Shown here: one piece after another, positions 8,999 to 20,356 of the stretch
Layout: each line of letters starts with the position of its first letter
How positions within the stretch are numbered: the stretch's first letter is position 1
Assembly (NCBI GenBank): GCA_008931825.1
Contig: QXVZ01014330.1
Coordinates: 1-39,244 of the forward strand
DNA from: Phallusia fumigata
Taxonomy: Eukaryota > Chordata > Ascidiacea > Phlebobranchia > Ascidiidae
DNA: 39,244 nt
Direction of reading: 5' to 3'
Position numbers and translations under genes: made by a program
The notes under the pieces: model-generated
The model's database searches: none
Seen by the model: only the letters and a program-made list of their open reading frames with translations
Told to the model about the DNA's origin: nothing

Positions 8999-11638
8999 TA
9001 ATGTTGTAATTTGTCTGGTCAAAAACGCCATGTTCTAACTACAAAAAAGTATCCAAGAAACTTGTTAAATCTTATTTTTAAAACACTCTTCGAGGTGATC
9101 CTGTTTAATCTAATTGTATACAAACGAATGTTCTTGTATGACCACGTTAACGCAAGGACGCACTTCGCTATTCGCCTGATTATGTTTTTTAACAATATAA
9201 TGCATCGAAAATCAATCTGACTAAATGGGACAGTTGACCTCACAGGTTTAAGAAATTACCACGCATTGTCACTTTGCCAACTTTTTAATGGCCCTATCCG
9301 ATACCTGAAAAATATAGAAACAAAAAATGCAAAGGCACTGACAGAAATCAATGAGCAAATGTCAAACTGCCGAACGTAATTAGCTGGCAACTAACAAACG
9401 TGATATAAATGGGAAAAGAACATAGTGGCTGCCTAGATGTTGCAAGTTAAGCGGGCTGTAAGCAGCAAGCAATGAAACATGTTGAACACACTACTTATAA
9501 GGTGCAGTAATAATTTGAACACGTCCGACGTAACCCGATGTTTGCCTGTTATCCAACTTAAAGTTTTTTAACATTGTAAAATTTAAATATGTTTGGCGTC
9601 TCTGGTTTTCACAGGCAACGATACTCCAATATATTAACGTTTTTTAAATTCAACGCGACAGTCATAACCAGCAATCCCGAATGTTGGTCCCCAAACCGTT
9701 TTGCTTACGTCTTCACTTTTCCTGAACACTTGTTTTAGATTGGACAGAGAGTAAACTCGAATGCAGGACACCCGCTCTACACTCAAGCACCAATTTCATT
9801 TAATCAACATTTTTGCGCATGGAATTTTAACTACCCTTGATTAGCAATCAGTAGAGTAGCAGTTCAGGTCTAGGTGGGTTGTTTGGTCGAAAACAAAATG
9901 CGCTTCTTTTATTTAAGATGGAAACTATTTGCTAATTTGCCAATCATACAAAAGAAGTTTTTTACGTACGGCTACGATATATCGCCACGTAGATACTGTT
10001 AAAATTTCGAAAAATTCGATAATTTAGAATTTATTTTAATGTTTGCTATTTCATTTGCCTTGACCTACTTATAATACAAATCGCAAAACAAATTGTNTAA
10101 TGTTGTAATTTGTCTGGTCAAAAACACGATGTTCTAACTACAAAAAAGTATCCAAGAAACCTTTTAAATCTTATTTTTCAAACACTCTTCGAGATGATCG
10201 TGTTTAATCTAATTGTATACGAACGAATGTTCTTGTATGATCACGTTAACGCAAGGACGCACTTCGCTATTCGCCTGATTATGTTTTTTCAACAATAAAA
10301 TGCATCGAAAATCAATCTGACTAAATGGGACAGTTGACCTCACAGGTTTAAGAACTTACCACGCATTGTCACTTTGCCAACTTTTTAATGGCCCTACCCG
10401 ATACCTGACAAAAATAGAAACAAAAAATGCAAAGGCACTGACAGAAATCAATGAGCAAATGTCAAACTGCCGAACGTAATTAGCTGGCAACTAACAAACG
10501 TGATATAAATGGGAAAGGAACATAGTGGCTGCCTAGATGTTGCAAGTTAAGCGGGCTGTAAGCAGTAAGCAATGAAACATGTTGAACACACTACTTATAA
10601 GATGCAGTAATAATTTGAACACGTCCGACGTAACCCGATGTTAAATGCCTGTCATCCAACTTAAAGTTTTTTAACATTGTAAAATTTAAATATGTTTGGC
10701 GTCTCTGGTTTTCACAAGTAACGATACTCCAATATATTAACGTTTTTTAAATGCAACGCGACAGTCATAACCAGCAATCCCGAATGTTGGTCCCCAAACC
10801 GTTGCAATTTAGACCCATAGTTGCGATTTATTTATCTGCAGTAATTGCTTTCGCTTTAGAAATTTCAAAAACAATACTGCCAACGTTTTACAACGCCCAT
10901 GAACTAGTTTTTAACGAAAACTTAATTTACGATTTTTTCTTTTTTTTTCAAAACCGTTGTTGACAAAACTTAACTAAAACTACGAAAACGTTTTGACCTG
11001 ACATTTAATTTGCTTACGTCTTCACTTTAAGTTTAATGAAGACTTGTTTTAGATTGGACAGAGAGTAAACCCGAATGCAGGACACCCGCTCTACCCTCAA
11101 GTACCAATTTCATTTAATCAACATTTTTGCGCATGGAATTTTAACTACCCTTGATTAGCAATCAGTAGAGTAGCAGTTCAGGTCTAGGTGGGTTGTTTGG
11201 TCGAAAACAAAATGCGCTTCTTTTATTTAAGATGGAAACTATTTGCTAATTTGCCAATCATACAAAAGAAGTTTTTTACGTACGGCTACGATATATCGCC
11301 ACGTAGATACTGTTAAAATTTCGAAAAATNACCAATTTCATTTAATCAACATTTTTGCGCATGGAATTTTAACTACCCTTGATTAGCAATCAGTAGAGTA
11401 GCAGTTCAGGTCTAGGTGGGTTGTTTGGTCGAAAACAAAATGCGCTTCTTTTATTTAAGATGGAAACTATTTGCTAATTTGCCAATCATACAAAAGAAGT
11501 TTTTTACGTACGGCTACGATATATCGCCACGTAGATACTGTTAAAATTTCGAAAAATTCGATAATTTAGAATTTATTTTAATGTTTGCTATTTCATTTGC
11601 CTTGACCTACTTATAATACAAATCGCAAAACAAATTGT
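8999..11638. repeat. Duplicated and triplicated spacer around 'n' 10096 and 'n' 11330
   Basis: 8999-10095 and 10097-11329 both begin TAATGTTGTAATTTGTCTGG and stay near-identical, except that the second has about 205 extra bases (10804-11008). 11331-11569 then repeats 11103-11329 with no difference I can see and continues into unique sequence, matching 9790-10095 as a third copy. Contig-overlap or haplotype artefact rather than biology; no coding content. Confidence 0.9.
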
Positions 11639-11641
11639 GCG

Positions 11642-11647
11642 TTTATT
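11642..11647 (-). terminator. Polyadenylation signal of the VWA-pentraxin gene
   Basis: AATAAA on the minus strand, about 143 nt past the TAA stop at 11790. It is the first canonical hexamer after the stop. Confidence 0.6.
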
Positions 11648-11789
11648 AGACAGACGTCCGCTAAAGTGGGCGGCTCAAACTGCACAATAAAGTTATTACA
11701 TGTACAATCTACAATGATATAACACAGAAAAGGTTATGTAAGGGTACAGCGATTTTCTCAATCTGCTTGCTTGCATAAAACGCCCAGGC

Positions 11790-13399
11790 TTAGTAAAACC
11801 TAGGCCTTCTTGGACATATTTGACACCAATTGTACTTGCTCTTCTGCACCAGGCTTCCCCATACTCTGATGTTCTCGGATTTGACGTTCATCACGTCGCC
11901 GAAGACATGTCGACAGCTGGAAGCGATCTTCATCTCTCTCTGGTTGAGGACGTACGACCACACGTTCAAGGTGGAGATACCACCCACAAACTGTTGGCTG
12001 CAACAAGATAGCTCAATTGATTAAAGTTCTGAGAAACGCGCTTAAGAATGTCATGTTACAAAGGGCTGTCACACATGGTGTTGTTAATAATTGCACTTGG
12101 TGGCAAACGGTTTTAACCAGTCCCAATTGCTTTTGTAACATTTAAAAACACCTATTTGGAGATTCTGCTTTAGTAAACTGCGTTTAACAGGTTACTGTTT
12201 ATTAAATTAATATAATTTGCTTCAATTTTACTTAGTAGCCTACAACTAAAATAAACAAAAGATAACAGATGGAATGCCGTTACAGACACACACAAAATTT
12301 GATGCCAGATTGATTTGTAACAACCGACTTTGGCAATATGTGTCGCTATGTACAGATTTAAATAATAAGAGAAAAATAAGCGTATGTGCCAATATAACTT
12401 ACAAGTATTCGATGCATCCTGGTACACAATCCTGTTCTGCACCAAGCATCAGCGACCCACCACCCCTGATCACATGTTTGTGGGCATGTTTACGTATGGA
12501 GCGAATTTTTGGTTTCCCGTCCAGATAAACGATCGATTCCCCGGTAGCCCCATCCCAACTCACACACAGAAAACACCACTGTCCGGGCGGGAACATCGGC
12601 AACCGACCTACGCAAGTTCATGTTCTTGTGATCAGTTTACTAGCAGGCATGAGCTTGAGGTTAGGACACTAGGACGGGTAACGAGCAAACTTCCAAACTA
12701 CTACTGGCAAAGAGGGGGACTGTTAGTAAGAGTTCTCCAAACCAAACCGTACATTTGTACAGAATGGCTGATTTTGAGAGCACATTTTATACCTTCCGCT
12801 TACAACTGGCAGTTGAACGATTTTACGCCACGAGTCTTACCAGCAAACTTATCGTCGTTGATTCTGTAATGAAAACCCTCAAGTGAATGTAAATAAAACA
12901 AAATTTCGTTGTCTTCTTCAGGAACTGAGTAGCTGAATACTGCGGAATGCTGGAATCTGTTAAGTGCAGGTAATTTATGGTTTGAAGCAAGGCTGGATTA
13001 TTTTTTGCAAAGAAGCACGTGCTTAGGGCACCAAAGAAAGGCGGCACTACGCAAATTTTCGTTTGGCGCGCGCGTTTATCATGATCGATGTGAAATACTC
13101 AGTTGAAAAAATTGGCTTTAAGAGGCAAAAATTACTGTAAAAATGATTAACCCTTTTATGAATGGATTTAGCTATTGTTGCTTCAAAAAACCATCGCCCA
13201 AAGACCTTTGTCGAGTTTCTCGGGCCTTAACACGAGCCTGGTTAAGGATAGACTAATTAGGCTACCTACCGTCTTTCGCTACGAAGCCAAACACAAATGG
13301 TCATGGCCTTTAAGCTTGGCATAGGAAGATTAACTTTGGCGTAGTTTCGCCTACTTCTTCGTTGGGGCATTTCAATTATGTAAGCCTCCGAGTAGCACC
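11790..13399 (-). CDS. C-terminal pentraxin domain (4 exons)
   Basis: Exons 13399-13270, 12932-12841, 12607-12403 and 11997-11790. Matches the pentraxin plan: a first strand block (AKVNLPMPSLKAMTICVWLR), then EEDNEILFYLHSLEGFHYRI, then GQWCFLCVSWDGATGESIVY with the domain's Cys, YLDGKP, SLMLGAEQDC and FVGGISTLNVWSYVL. Acidic residues of the Ca-binding EQD type are present. The first junction leaves fewer residues before the SYSVPEED strand than usual, so a tiny exon may be missed. Ends RPRFY, stop at 11790. Confidence 0.88.
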
Positions 13400-16300
13400 C
13401 TAAAAATGGTTTCCAAATTATTTTATTGCTGCAACACCAGGTAAAATTTTGTCGAAAAAGCATACCAGGTTCACTTCGGAACGGAGGCCTGACCCATTTT
13501 TTAGTCGCTGCTTTGGTGGTGGCAACCATTGTAGTTGTTGGCGTAGTTGTCGGAGTAGTTGTTGGTGTAGTTGTTGGTGTAGTTGTCGGAGTAGTTGTTT
13601 GCGTAGTTGTTGGTGTAGTTGTTGGTGTAGTGGTAGGAGTAGTTGTTGGTGTAGTTGTCGGTGTAGTTGTTGGTGTAGTCGTCGATGTAGTTGTTGGTGT
13701 AGTTGTCGGTGTAGTTTTCGGAGTAGTTGTTTGTGTCGTGGTTGGTGTAGTTGTTGGTGTCGTGGTTGATGTCGTGGTTGGTGTAGTTGTTGGTGTCGTG
13801 GTTGGTGAGGTGGTCAGCGTTGTGGTTTGTGCTGCAGTCGTCGGTTTTGTTGTAGTGGTTGGTGTAGTTTCGACGGCCTGTGAAGCAGTTATAGCAACCG
13901 AAGCAATAGAGCTGGACGTTGTGATAGAATCGAAAGCAGCGGTTCTTGCAATAGTCTTCGGTATTTTTGAGACCGCTTCCGAAACACTGGCTTCGAACGT
14001 TTTGTCAGTTCGGTCTAATATCGCTTTTGAACTTTGTAACGATACTGTCGTTGTGGTTTCAGTAGTTTCAGCGGCGGATGTGGTCGGTGGTGGCGTTGGG
14101 AGCACATCTAGTAGAAAACGTTGATAGTAAGATCTAAACGCAGCGTAACTATAAAAACAATACTTTTTACAAACCTCTTGGAGGTACTGCTGTTTTAATA
14201 TCTTCTGGCTGTCTGATTAGACGATTTCCTGTGGAAAGTTGTTCAATTGCTTCAAAACCTTTTTAGGCAGTGGTATTTAAATGAGCTAAACTCGATATTT
14301 TCACAACTATTTTACACCCTGCCAAGCCCAACTTATCGTTTCACAACGACATTTTCAGTTTGACTTTAACCGTTGCAAGCTGCATAAAAATGACCTGGTT
14401 GTTGGGTAAGAGTGACATCTACCGGAAACTTTGACTTGGAGACCAGAGTCATAAACAGCGTCAAAGCTGGTCTGCCGCTGCTAGTCGAAACCACAGCCTC
14501 CGCGGTTTGGTTTCGAGCCGGCCAGCCCGCGTCGAGATCAAAGGGATTGTAGAAGACTTCAGCCATGTCATTGGTAATATTGAGAAGAAAGTCGTGCAGA
14601 GCCTGTGTAAGCGAAAATTTACCATCTAAGCAGATCTTTCAACATCAAGCAATGCAAACCTCGTTTGGATCAGTAATCCAAGTAGATCCCAACATCATCA
14701 ACGACCCGTTAGCAGTCTCTAGACGCAAGGTTATTCCTATGTCGGTTACCTCGATTTTCAAGTGCTTCTCCTCTCCGGGAAGAAACACACCTGTATTGTT
14801 CAAATGATTTATTACTATTTTCTAGCAATTGGGAAAAATATAAATTCAACAAAAAGTAAAATAAAAACCACAAACCATTAACTTCGGTTTGATCTAGTGG
14901 CCAAATGGCGGCCTCTGTGCACGTTCTGCTCTGAAGCACGGATTGCACGAACTTTAAAGCTCTTGAATATGAAACGGGTTTCAAAGAGAATACTAAACTG
15001 GCACAACACGGAAATAACAAAAGGGACTGACCTGAAGTTTGCAATTTCAAAAACGTGAGTGGATTCCAAACCACTGGCGATCGTGACCAACTCCTTTCTG
15101 TTTACAACTTCAGTTACCCCAACAGCGAATACATTGATACCGGATAAGTGCGCCCTTTTTGCAGCCGCTGAAGAATGGTAACAATGGTTAATATACGTTG
15201 ACAATTCCAGTCAAAACGATAAGGTATAGGAAATCTCCCTCATTAAAGCCGACTGCTCGTCTGAAAATGTAAGTGTATCGATCTAGATAACAATTCTGTT
15301 AATAAGATCTCAACTGTTATCGCAACAGCTATCGCCACTAAAGAATGGCAAATAAAAGACTAACCAAACACATTGTCGTGACTTTGGCCATCAGTAACCA
15401 CGATCATAATACGCGGTACAAGTTGGGTAGGACTCCTCGCTCCTCGTCTCGTTACAAACATCCGCGTAAACACATAGTTAATTGCATTTCCAGTTCTCGT
15501 GGTACCTCCTTTGTACTGCACCCTGGCGATGTAAAAAACGCGTAGTATGTTGAGTTTTGCGTCATACTATAGCAACAAATGCTTCAAGACCAAAACAGTT
15601 TATTCTTCTCATCATTTTTTTATTTTTTTCTGATTGTTTGTTACTGTGAAGTTTGTCAAGGTATTTCGATTCTTTGTCGAATAGTGGCATGCTTTTTACA
15701 TAATGGTTACCTCGTTAGGTTGCTGATACTAACATACATATCGATGTGATTCGATTTGAAAACAGAAAGTCGACGTTTTACGATAAAGCTAAATTAAAGT
15801 GCTTTGTAGGGAATATCCGCAGAGCACAAGAATGCACCAAAGCAGGTGTGCACATTGCGTGTACACAAGCATTGTCAATATTTTTTCTTTGGGCTCGGAA
15901 TTTTTAAACGAATCTCCATTTATTTTGGGTTTGACAGATCGCAAATCTCTATCAATGTGATCAAAGAACAATAATTGCCAAATTGACCTGACTATTTTTA
16001 AACGCGGTAGCCTCAAGCGAAGTGAGATGTGCTGTGGGAATTTTAAATGTTAGATGTTTTAGATTACGTTTTTGTTGTTGAGGGCATAAAATATTGTAAT
16101 ATAGCGTGAGCAAATCAATCCATATTCAGTGCTGAGGTTTCATTGCGGCCGTCTTTCGGTCAAACAAAACAGCCTGACATTTTGGTCTGTACCTGCCAAT
16201 AGCTCTGATAAGGGCTTCCTTAGTGCGATGCTGGCGAAGATAAAACTCGATTCTTGGTGTCCCCGAGTACTGCGCCATACCCACACGTGCACCGTTTGGA

Positions 16301-19300
16301 TGAACCTGCGTATAAAAAGCGATATGTGACGTCAGCGCACGTGATAAACACGGTAAATCCATAGGTCAGATTGTTGATTGCATGTTTACAGCGTTTGTTG
16401 TACGTTGCGAGCGGCGGCTCGTTTTGTTTTTTTGTTTTTTCAAAGGAAATGCTTAACGCCCGGGTATATGAAAGGTTAAACTCAAGGAGCAAACACGATG
16501 CACTAGAAAGAATATATGCACGTCTAATTTTAGGAACAGTTTGAAAATAATGCAGCGCAGTGTGGTTTAAAACAGCTGTGCAACATACGCCACGATTTAT
16601 CGTCGTACGTTGTACGTCAATCTGACGCCTATATAATCAACCTCAGGCACTTATGCTTGGTCAGTGGTTCCCACCCGGGAAGGAATTCCTTGTCAGGAGG
16701 AATTATATAAGGTACGGGGTGTGAATTTTCACTTTTATGTTAAGTTATTCATGACAAATGTAATATTTCCAGTGGTTCAATACCTTCTGACATATATATC
16801 ATTTCTCTCTAGAGGAAAGAAAAGTTCCAAAATAAGCAAACAGGGAATGCATCACAAAGTATGAGAACCACTGGGCTAGGTTAGATAGGGGAATACCGTA
16901 AGCGGTTGGACAATTCCTTCCACAAAGTCCATGGCGCGTTTGAAATCTTCCAATCCCACGCTTCCGCTGCCGTCCATAAGAAAAACAAGGTCGACCTTTC
17001 CAACGGCGCACGCTGCATGTAAAAGTGTCATGAACCTTGCAGAAGTTATTGATTAAAACGACTATGCGCACGTGTGCTACTTGTTATAAGCCATAATCTG
17101 TTATTTTCTATTCCGTGGCATACTTTCGAGCACCACAGTAGCCCAAAAAAGTTTTAAATAGCGGTTGACATTTGGCTACACTGCAAATAATTTCACCTTG
17201 TCAACACTGCGAAACAATTGGGTTTCGCTGTGCTCTTACATAAAGATAAAAGACGATAAGAGGCTATTAAATCAAAAGAAACGTCGCCCCAGGTAAAAGA
17301 TGCGGCGCCGTTAAAAAGGTTGAAAAACATACTTTCGTTTTCACGTTGTCGTTCGATGACGCGAACGAACGATGTATTTGTGGGGTCCAGAGCCTGACCC
17401 AGTATGTTGATCTGCCTGTCCTTGTTATAGAAATATTTGATCCAGATGACGGCCTGCTCGTTGATGTCTTTGGGTAACTCCGGTGAGACAAACGTGAGAT
17501 ACAGTCGCGCTGCGAGTCCCGAGTACATCGGCTTGCGCAGATCCACCCATCGCACTTTGTCCCATCGAATTCCGAAAACACGAAACACCCCTTGATGCTG
17601 AAAGCGAGACGACATGTCAATATTTGTTGTTAAATTGAACAAATAAATTCATACAAACCTGTATGCTAAGGAACGGTGTCTTCGTGGCATTAAAAGTCTC
17701 TTCATCGACGCCCCAAATGCCCCCGTAGAAATACGGGTCTTCGTAGGTTCCCGGCATCGTACCTGTACAATACCAGATCCGTTAGCATCTGTTCTATAAA
17801 TAAATCGTCTGGATGCTTTTGTCGCTTCACAACCTACTCGGTGTTGGTTGGTCTTCAACATGCCATGCAGCGGTTATAGGCTTGCTGATTGGCGCTAAAG
17901 TATTAAATTCACCAGGGCCGTTTCACGAAACAAGATACCTCAGGACCTGTTTAACAGGTTTAACACGACAATAACGGGCGGGGCTTAATATTTTTTTTTG
18001 GGCGCCATAGCAGAAATATTTAACCTACGCATTCAAAAACCTTGGGTATCAGCAGTTTAATCACCGTTTATTTGCCCATGCACCTGTTTTTGAGACCGTA
18101 TATGGGACAGCCTTTTCATAAAGCTTCATAACAGCAACTTTTAACGTGAGCGTTTAAAAGATTTTTATCAACGGTTTTGATCTCTGTTTATTTGCCCTCC
18201 ATCCTCAGGTTGAGAAAATGCGGATAGCTTGCAAGTGTTACAAAGGTTAAGGCCCCGCTTTTACAGTTAATATGGATTGAGCGTCAAAAACTGCGTCTAC
18301 TTTAATATATTCAGAGTATTAAACAATATACACAGAACTATGGGGTCTTTTTTATTCAAACATGAAGTTACTATTTGTTCAATCTTGCTTTAAAAACTTG
18401 GGTTTAAACGGATTGTCCATATTTTTTTGTTTTGAGTCAGGTAGCTTCAACCTGCCTACTAGCATGTTGCTTTTTGTTTTCGTTTTGTTCTTTTCACGGC
18501 GTTCGAACACGGAATGACCCCAAGTACGAATCCCAATTAGGTTTTATGATGTTTTGCTTTTGCATCAAAACTCGTTTGCGCTACGTAATAGTTTAAACTA
18601 ATTGGAAATATCGTTTTGCAAAAGACTTACATAATCAACTGTACACCGGAATAAAATCCAACGAACTTACCATCTCGCGTCTGCACAAAGGCGAGACGTC
18701 GCAGAAACAAATAATCGTTGGAAAAGACTTCGGACACGTCAAGTTTCTGCACGACCGCCTGGACGACCTCGGAACCTGCAGAATAAAGATGACGTCTTGT
18801 CATTGGGGGATTTAGTTGCAATAAAAATCGTGCATCGCTGTACATCGAATATGCAAATCTATCGGGGTCACTTCGATGGCAGAATTCGAACTTTGTTACG
18901 CAAAAGCAAAAGAGGCAATTTTGACATGGGGATATCTGACATAAAAAAGTACGTTTAATAGAACTAAAAAACTGTAAAATACATTTCTCATTATAAGCGT
19001 GGCCCACGTGTTTGGTCTTATTATGTTTTTTTAAATTGAATTTATACCAGTTTAAGGGCAACCTTCATAATTTTACTTTAAGCCAAAAAATGACCCCTTT
19101 CTTCGTTATCCAAACGCAATATCAACCATGCCTATATTCTCCAATTTTGACCGTAATATTTGCGTGTTCTTGCTGCGTGAAAAATCTATACTTTTTCCAA
19201 AAATATTTTCTGTTTGATTGTAGAGCACTCTGGCGGACACAAACGGCACAATGACAGCCATTTGGGGCAAATATGAAAACTAACACAGAGTTTTAACAAA

Positions 19301-19446
19301 AGAAGTAAGAGCGATCATTTTACACATAGTAGCAAAGGCCTACCTTTTGCTGTTGGCCACAAAGTATAATCGATTGGTCCCGAAAAAGTGTACTCAGCAT
19401 TTGCACTTGCTAAGAATGCCAACAAAACAACCGAAACCCTCATCAT
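11790..19446 (-). CDS. Secreted VWA, mucin and pentraxin domain protein
   Basis: Sixteen exons with consistent phases: 19446-19344, 18775-18671, 17762-17659, 17597-17333, 17012-16897, 16305-16193, 15522-15365, 15167-15032, 14928-14876, 14790-14660, 14602-14371, 14107-13466, 13399-13270, 12932-12841, 12607-12403, 11997-11790, giving about 930 residues ending in TAA. Order: signal peptide (1-17); an N-terminal domain I cannot name (20-192); VWA with full MIDAS (193-375); a beta-rich segment (376-505); Thr/Pro mucin region (506-719); pentraxin/LamG-like domain (720-930). No membrane segment, so probably secreted. VWA and pentraxin domains bind ligands through metal ions, so an adhesion or immune-type role is an inference. 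The least certain junctions are 14928 and 13270 to 12932. Introns over 300 nt show nothing but the short hAT-like element at 16662. Confidence 0.87.
13466..14107 (-). CDS. Thr/Pro mucin exon
   Basis: One exon of 642 nt. The first part is Thr/Ser-rich and irregular; from about 13840 down to 13530 it is an array of TTTP-type units with occasional S, Q, K or A, encoded by a DNA minisatellite. It should be heavily O-glycosylated and form a stiff stalk between the VWA half and the pentraxin. It ends CCTG|GTATGC. The antisense frame (13426-14124, Val/Gly-rich) is a shadow of this repeat. Confidence 0.9.
13530..13815. repeat. Coding minisatellite of the mucin region
   Basis: Plus-strand units of the type GTAGTTGTTGGT, about 12 bp each, with variants GTAGTTGTCGGA and GTCGTGGTTGGT. 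In-frame unit length keeps the protein open as copy number changes. Confidence 0.92.
14371..14790 (-). CDS. Beta-rich segment between VWA and mucin (2 exons)
   Basis: Exons 14790-14660 and 14602-14371. Alternating hydrophobic strands (HLKIEVTDIGITLRLET), then NPFDLDAG and LTLFMTLVSKSKFPVDVTL, with several N-glycosylation sequons (NGS, NIT, NQT). Looks like an Ig-like or fibronectin-like extracellular sandwich, but I do not recognise the family. Confidence 0.75.
14876..17012 (-). CDS. VWA domain (5 exons)
   Basis: Exons 17012-16897, 16305-16193, 15522-15365, 15167-15032 and 14928-14876. The domain starts KVDLVFLMDGSGSVG (DxSxS of the MIDAS), continues with RVGMAQYSG, then GGTTRTGNAI (MIDAS Thr) and MIVVTDGQSHD (MIDAS Asp), and INVFAVGVTEV near its end. 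All five metal-site residues are there, so it should bind Mg or Mn and ligand as in integrin-type VWA domains. The last small exon (53 nt) adds a Cys and CTEAAIWPLDQTEVNG. Confidence 0.92.
16662..16873. mobile_element. Short hAT-like nonautonomous element (MITE)
   Basis: 212 bp bounded by inverted ends CAGTGGTTCCCA and TGAGAACCACTG (11 of 12 bases pair), the usual CAGTGGTTCTCA end of hAT elements. The 8 bp on each side, TGCTTGGT and GGCTAGGT, agree at 6 of 8 positions, like an aged target duplication. No transposase. It lies in an intron of the VWA gene between exons 17012-16897 and 16305-16193. Confidence 0.72.
17333..18775 (-). CDS. N-terminal domain of unknown type (3 exons)
   Basis: Exons 18775-18671, 17762-17659 and 17597-17333. 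Visible blocks are FLRRLAFVQTRDG, YFYGGIWGVDEETF, FGIRWDKVRWVDLRKPMYSG and AARLYLTFVSPELP. From memory, similar blocks precede VWA domains in other marine invertebrate deuterostome proteins, with VES where this one has VQT, and loosely recall a lysozyme or lytic-transglycosylase fold. That link is unverified, and a missing catalytic Glu would argue against enzyme activity. Splice signals are good and all phases match. Confidence 0.72.
19344..19446 (-). CDS. Signal-peptide exon of the VWA-pentraxin gene
   Basis: Two adjacent ATGs (19446 and 19443) open MMRVSVVLLAFLASANAE, a short basic start, hydrophobic core and small residues at a likely cleavage site after Ala17. The exon ends AAAAG|GTAGGC in phase 1, matching the next acceptor at 18776. 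Confidence 0.88.
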
Positions 19447-20356
19447 CCTGTTGATTCTGTCACCACCGTGCTTCGTAAATATGACCTTCTACGCAAGCGC
19501 AAAACTGTAGCAAAAAAACCTAAAATAACAATAAAAGCGAAAAACATAATGTAAGAGTTCACTTTGCGGCCACAGACATTGACCCTGTCGCCTTTGCCAA
19601 AAGTGGACTTGACTACAATAAACGTGCAAGCAGAACAGGCAGCCTTCTCAGAAATTGGTGCTGCTGTCGCTTCCCCGTGCCGATGAAGACTGAGTGGTGC
19701 GAGCTGGCGGGTGCGGCGTTTTGTAGGAAATTGCTCCTGCTCCGTAATGGCCGCAAACGCATTGTGGCGCGCGATCCGCGCCAGGCTCCCGGCAGTAAAT
19801 ATATCGCGCGCGAGATCCTAACATTGCGCGTCGCGTGTTAGATCAACAGGCAACAATAGGAAAGTGGCGTTATCATCGGATAGGTTTATTGCCGCAGCTC
19901 AGCGATGCATCTTATCTGAAGCATGCATCTGCTGCCGAAACTTAACTCTACTCTTCACTGGCGCAATGTTGTTGAAAAACCTGTTGCCTTGAATCGAACG
20001 CAAAGGTGGATGAAAACAAACATGCAAAGTGCTGTGTTAGGTTTTCGAACCCGCTATAGCGAAGTTGGGATTTTCATGTTTAATGTTATTCCCCGACGTT
20101 CTCGGCAAATTCTGGCTAGCGCCAAGCAGTGTAGGTCACGTTTGGAAACTTTACCGCATTGTGTAAGCATCAGCTCGCGGCAATGTACCAGTAGGGACGA
20201 GGTGTGCCGAACTACACTATCTTTCGCTGTATATTGTGTCGACCTACAAGTCGAAATTCCTCTGCGGTCGGGCATTGATTAACGATGTACCACAACCTGA
20301 TGGCACTTGTTCCCCATACACACAGTTCAAATCAGATTAGCCTAAGCGAGATGTAT
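19447..20356. other. Upstream spacer of the VWA-pentraxin gene
   Basis: No exon chain found. Presumably contains the promoter of the VWA gene, since its first ATG is at 19446. A G+C-rich patch around 19740-19830 has several CGCG steps. No clear TATA element. Confidence 0.45.

Noticed and set aside
13426..14124. Plus-strand 232-codon Val/Gly frame
   Set aside because: It is the antisense shadow of the Thr/Pro mucin minisatellite.
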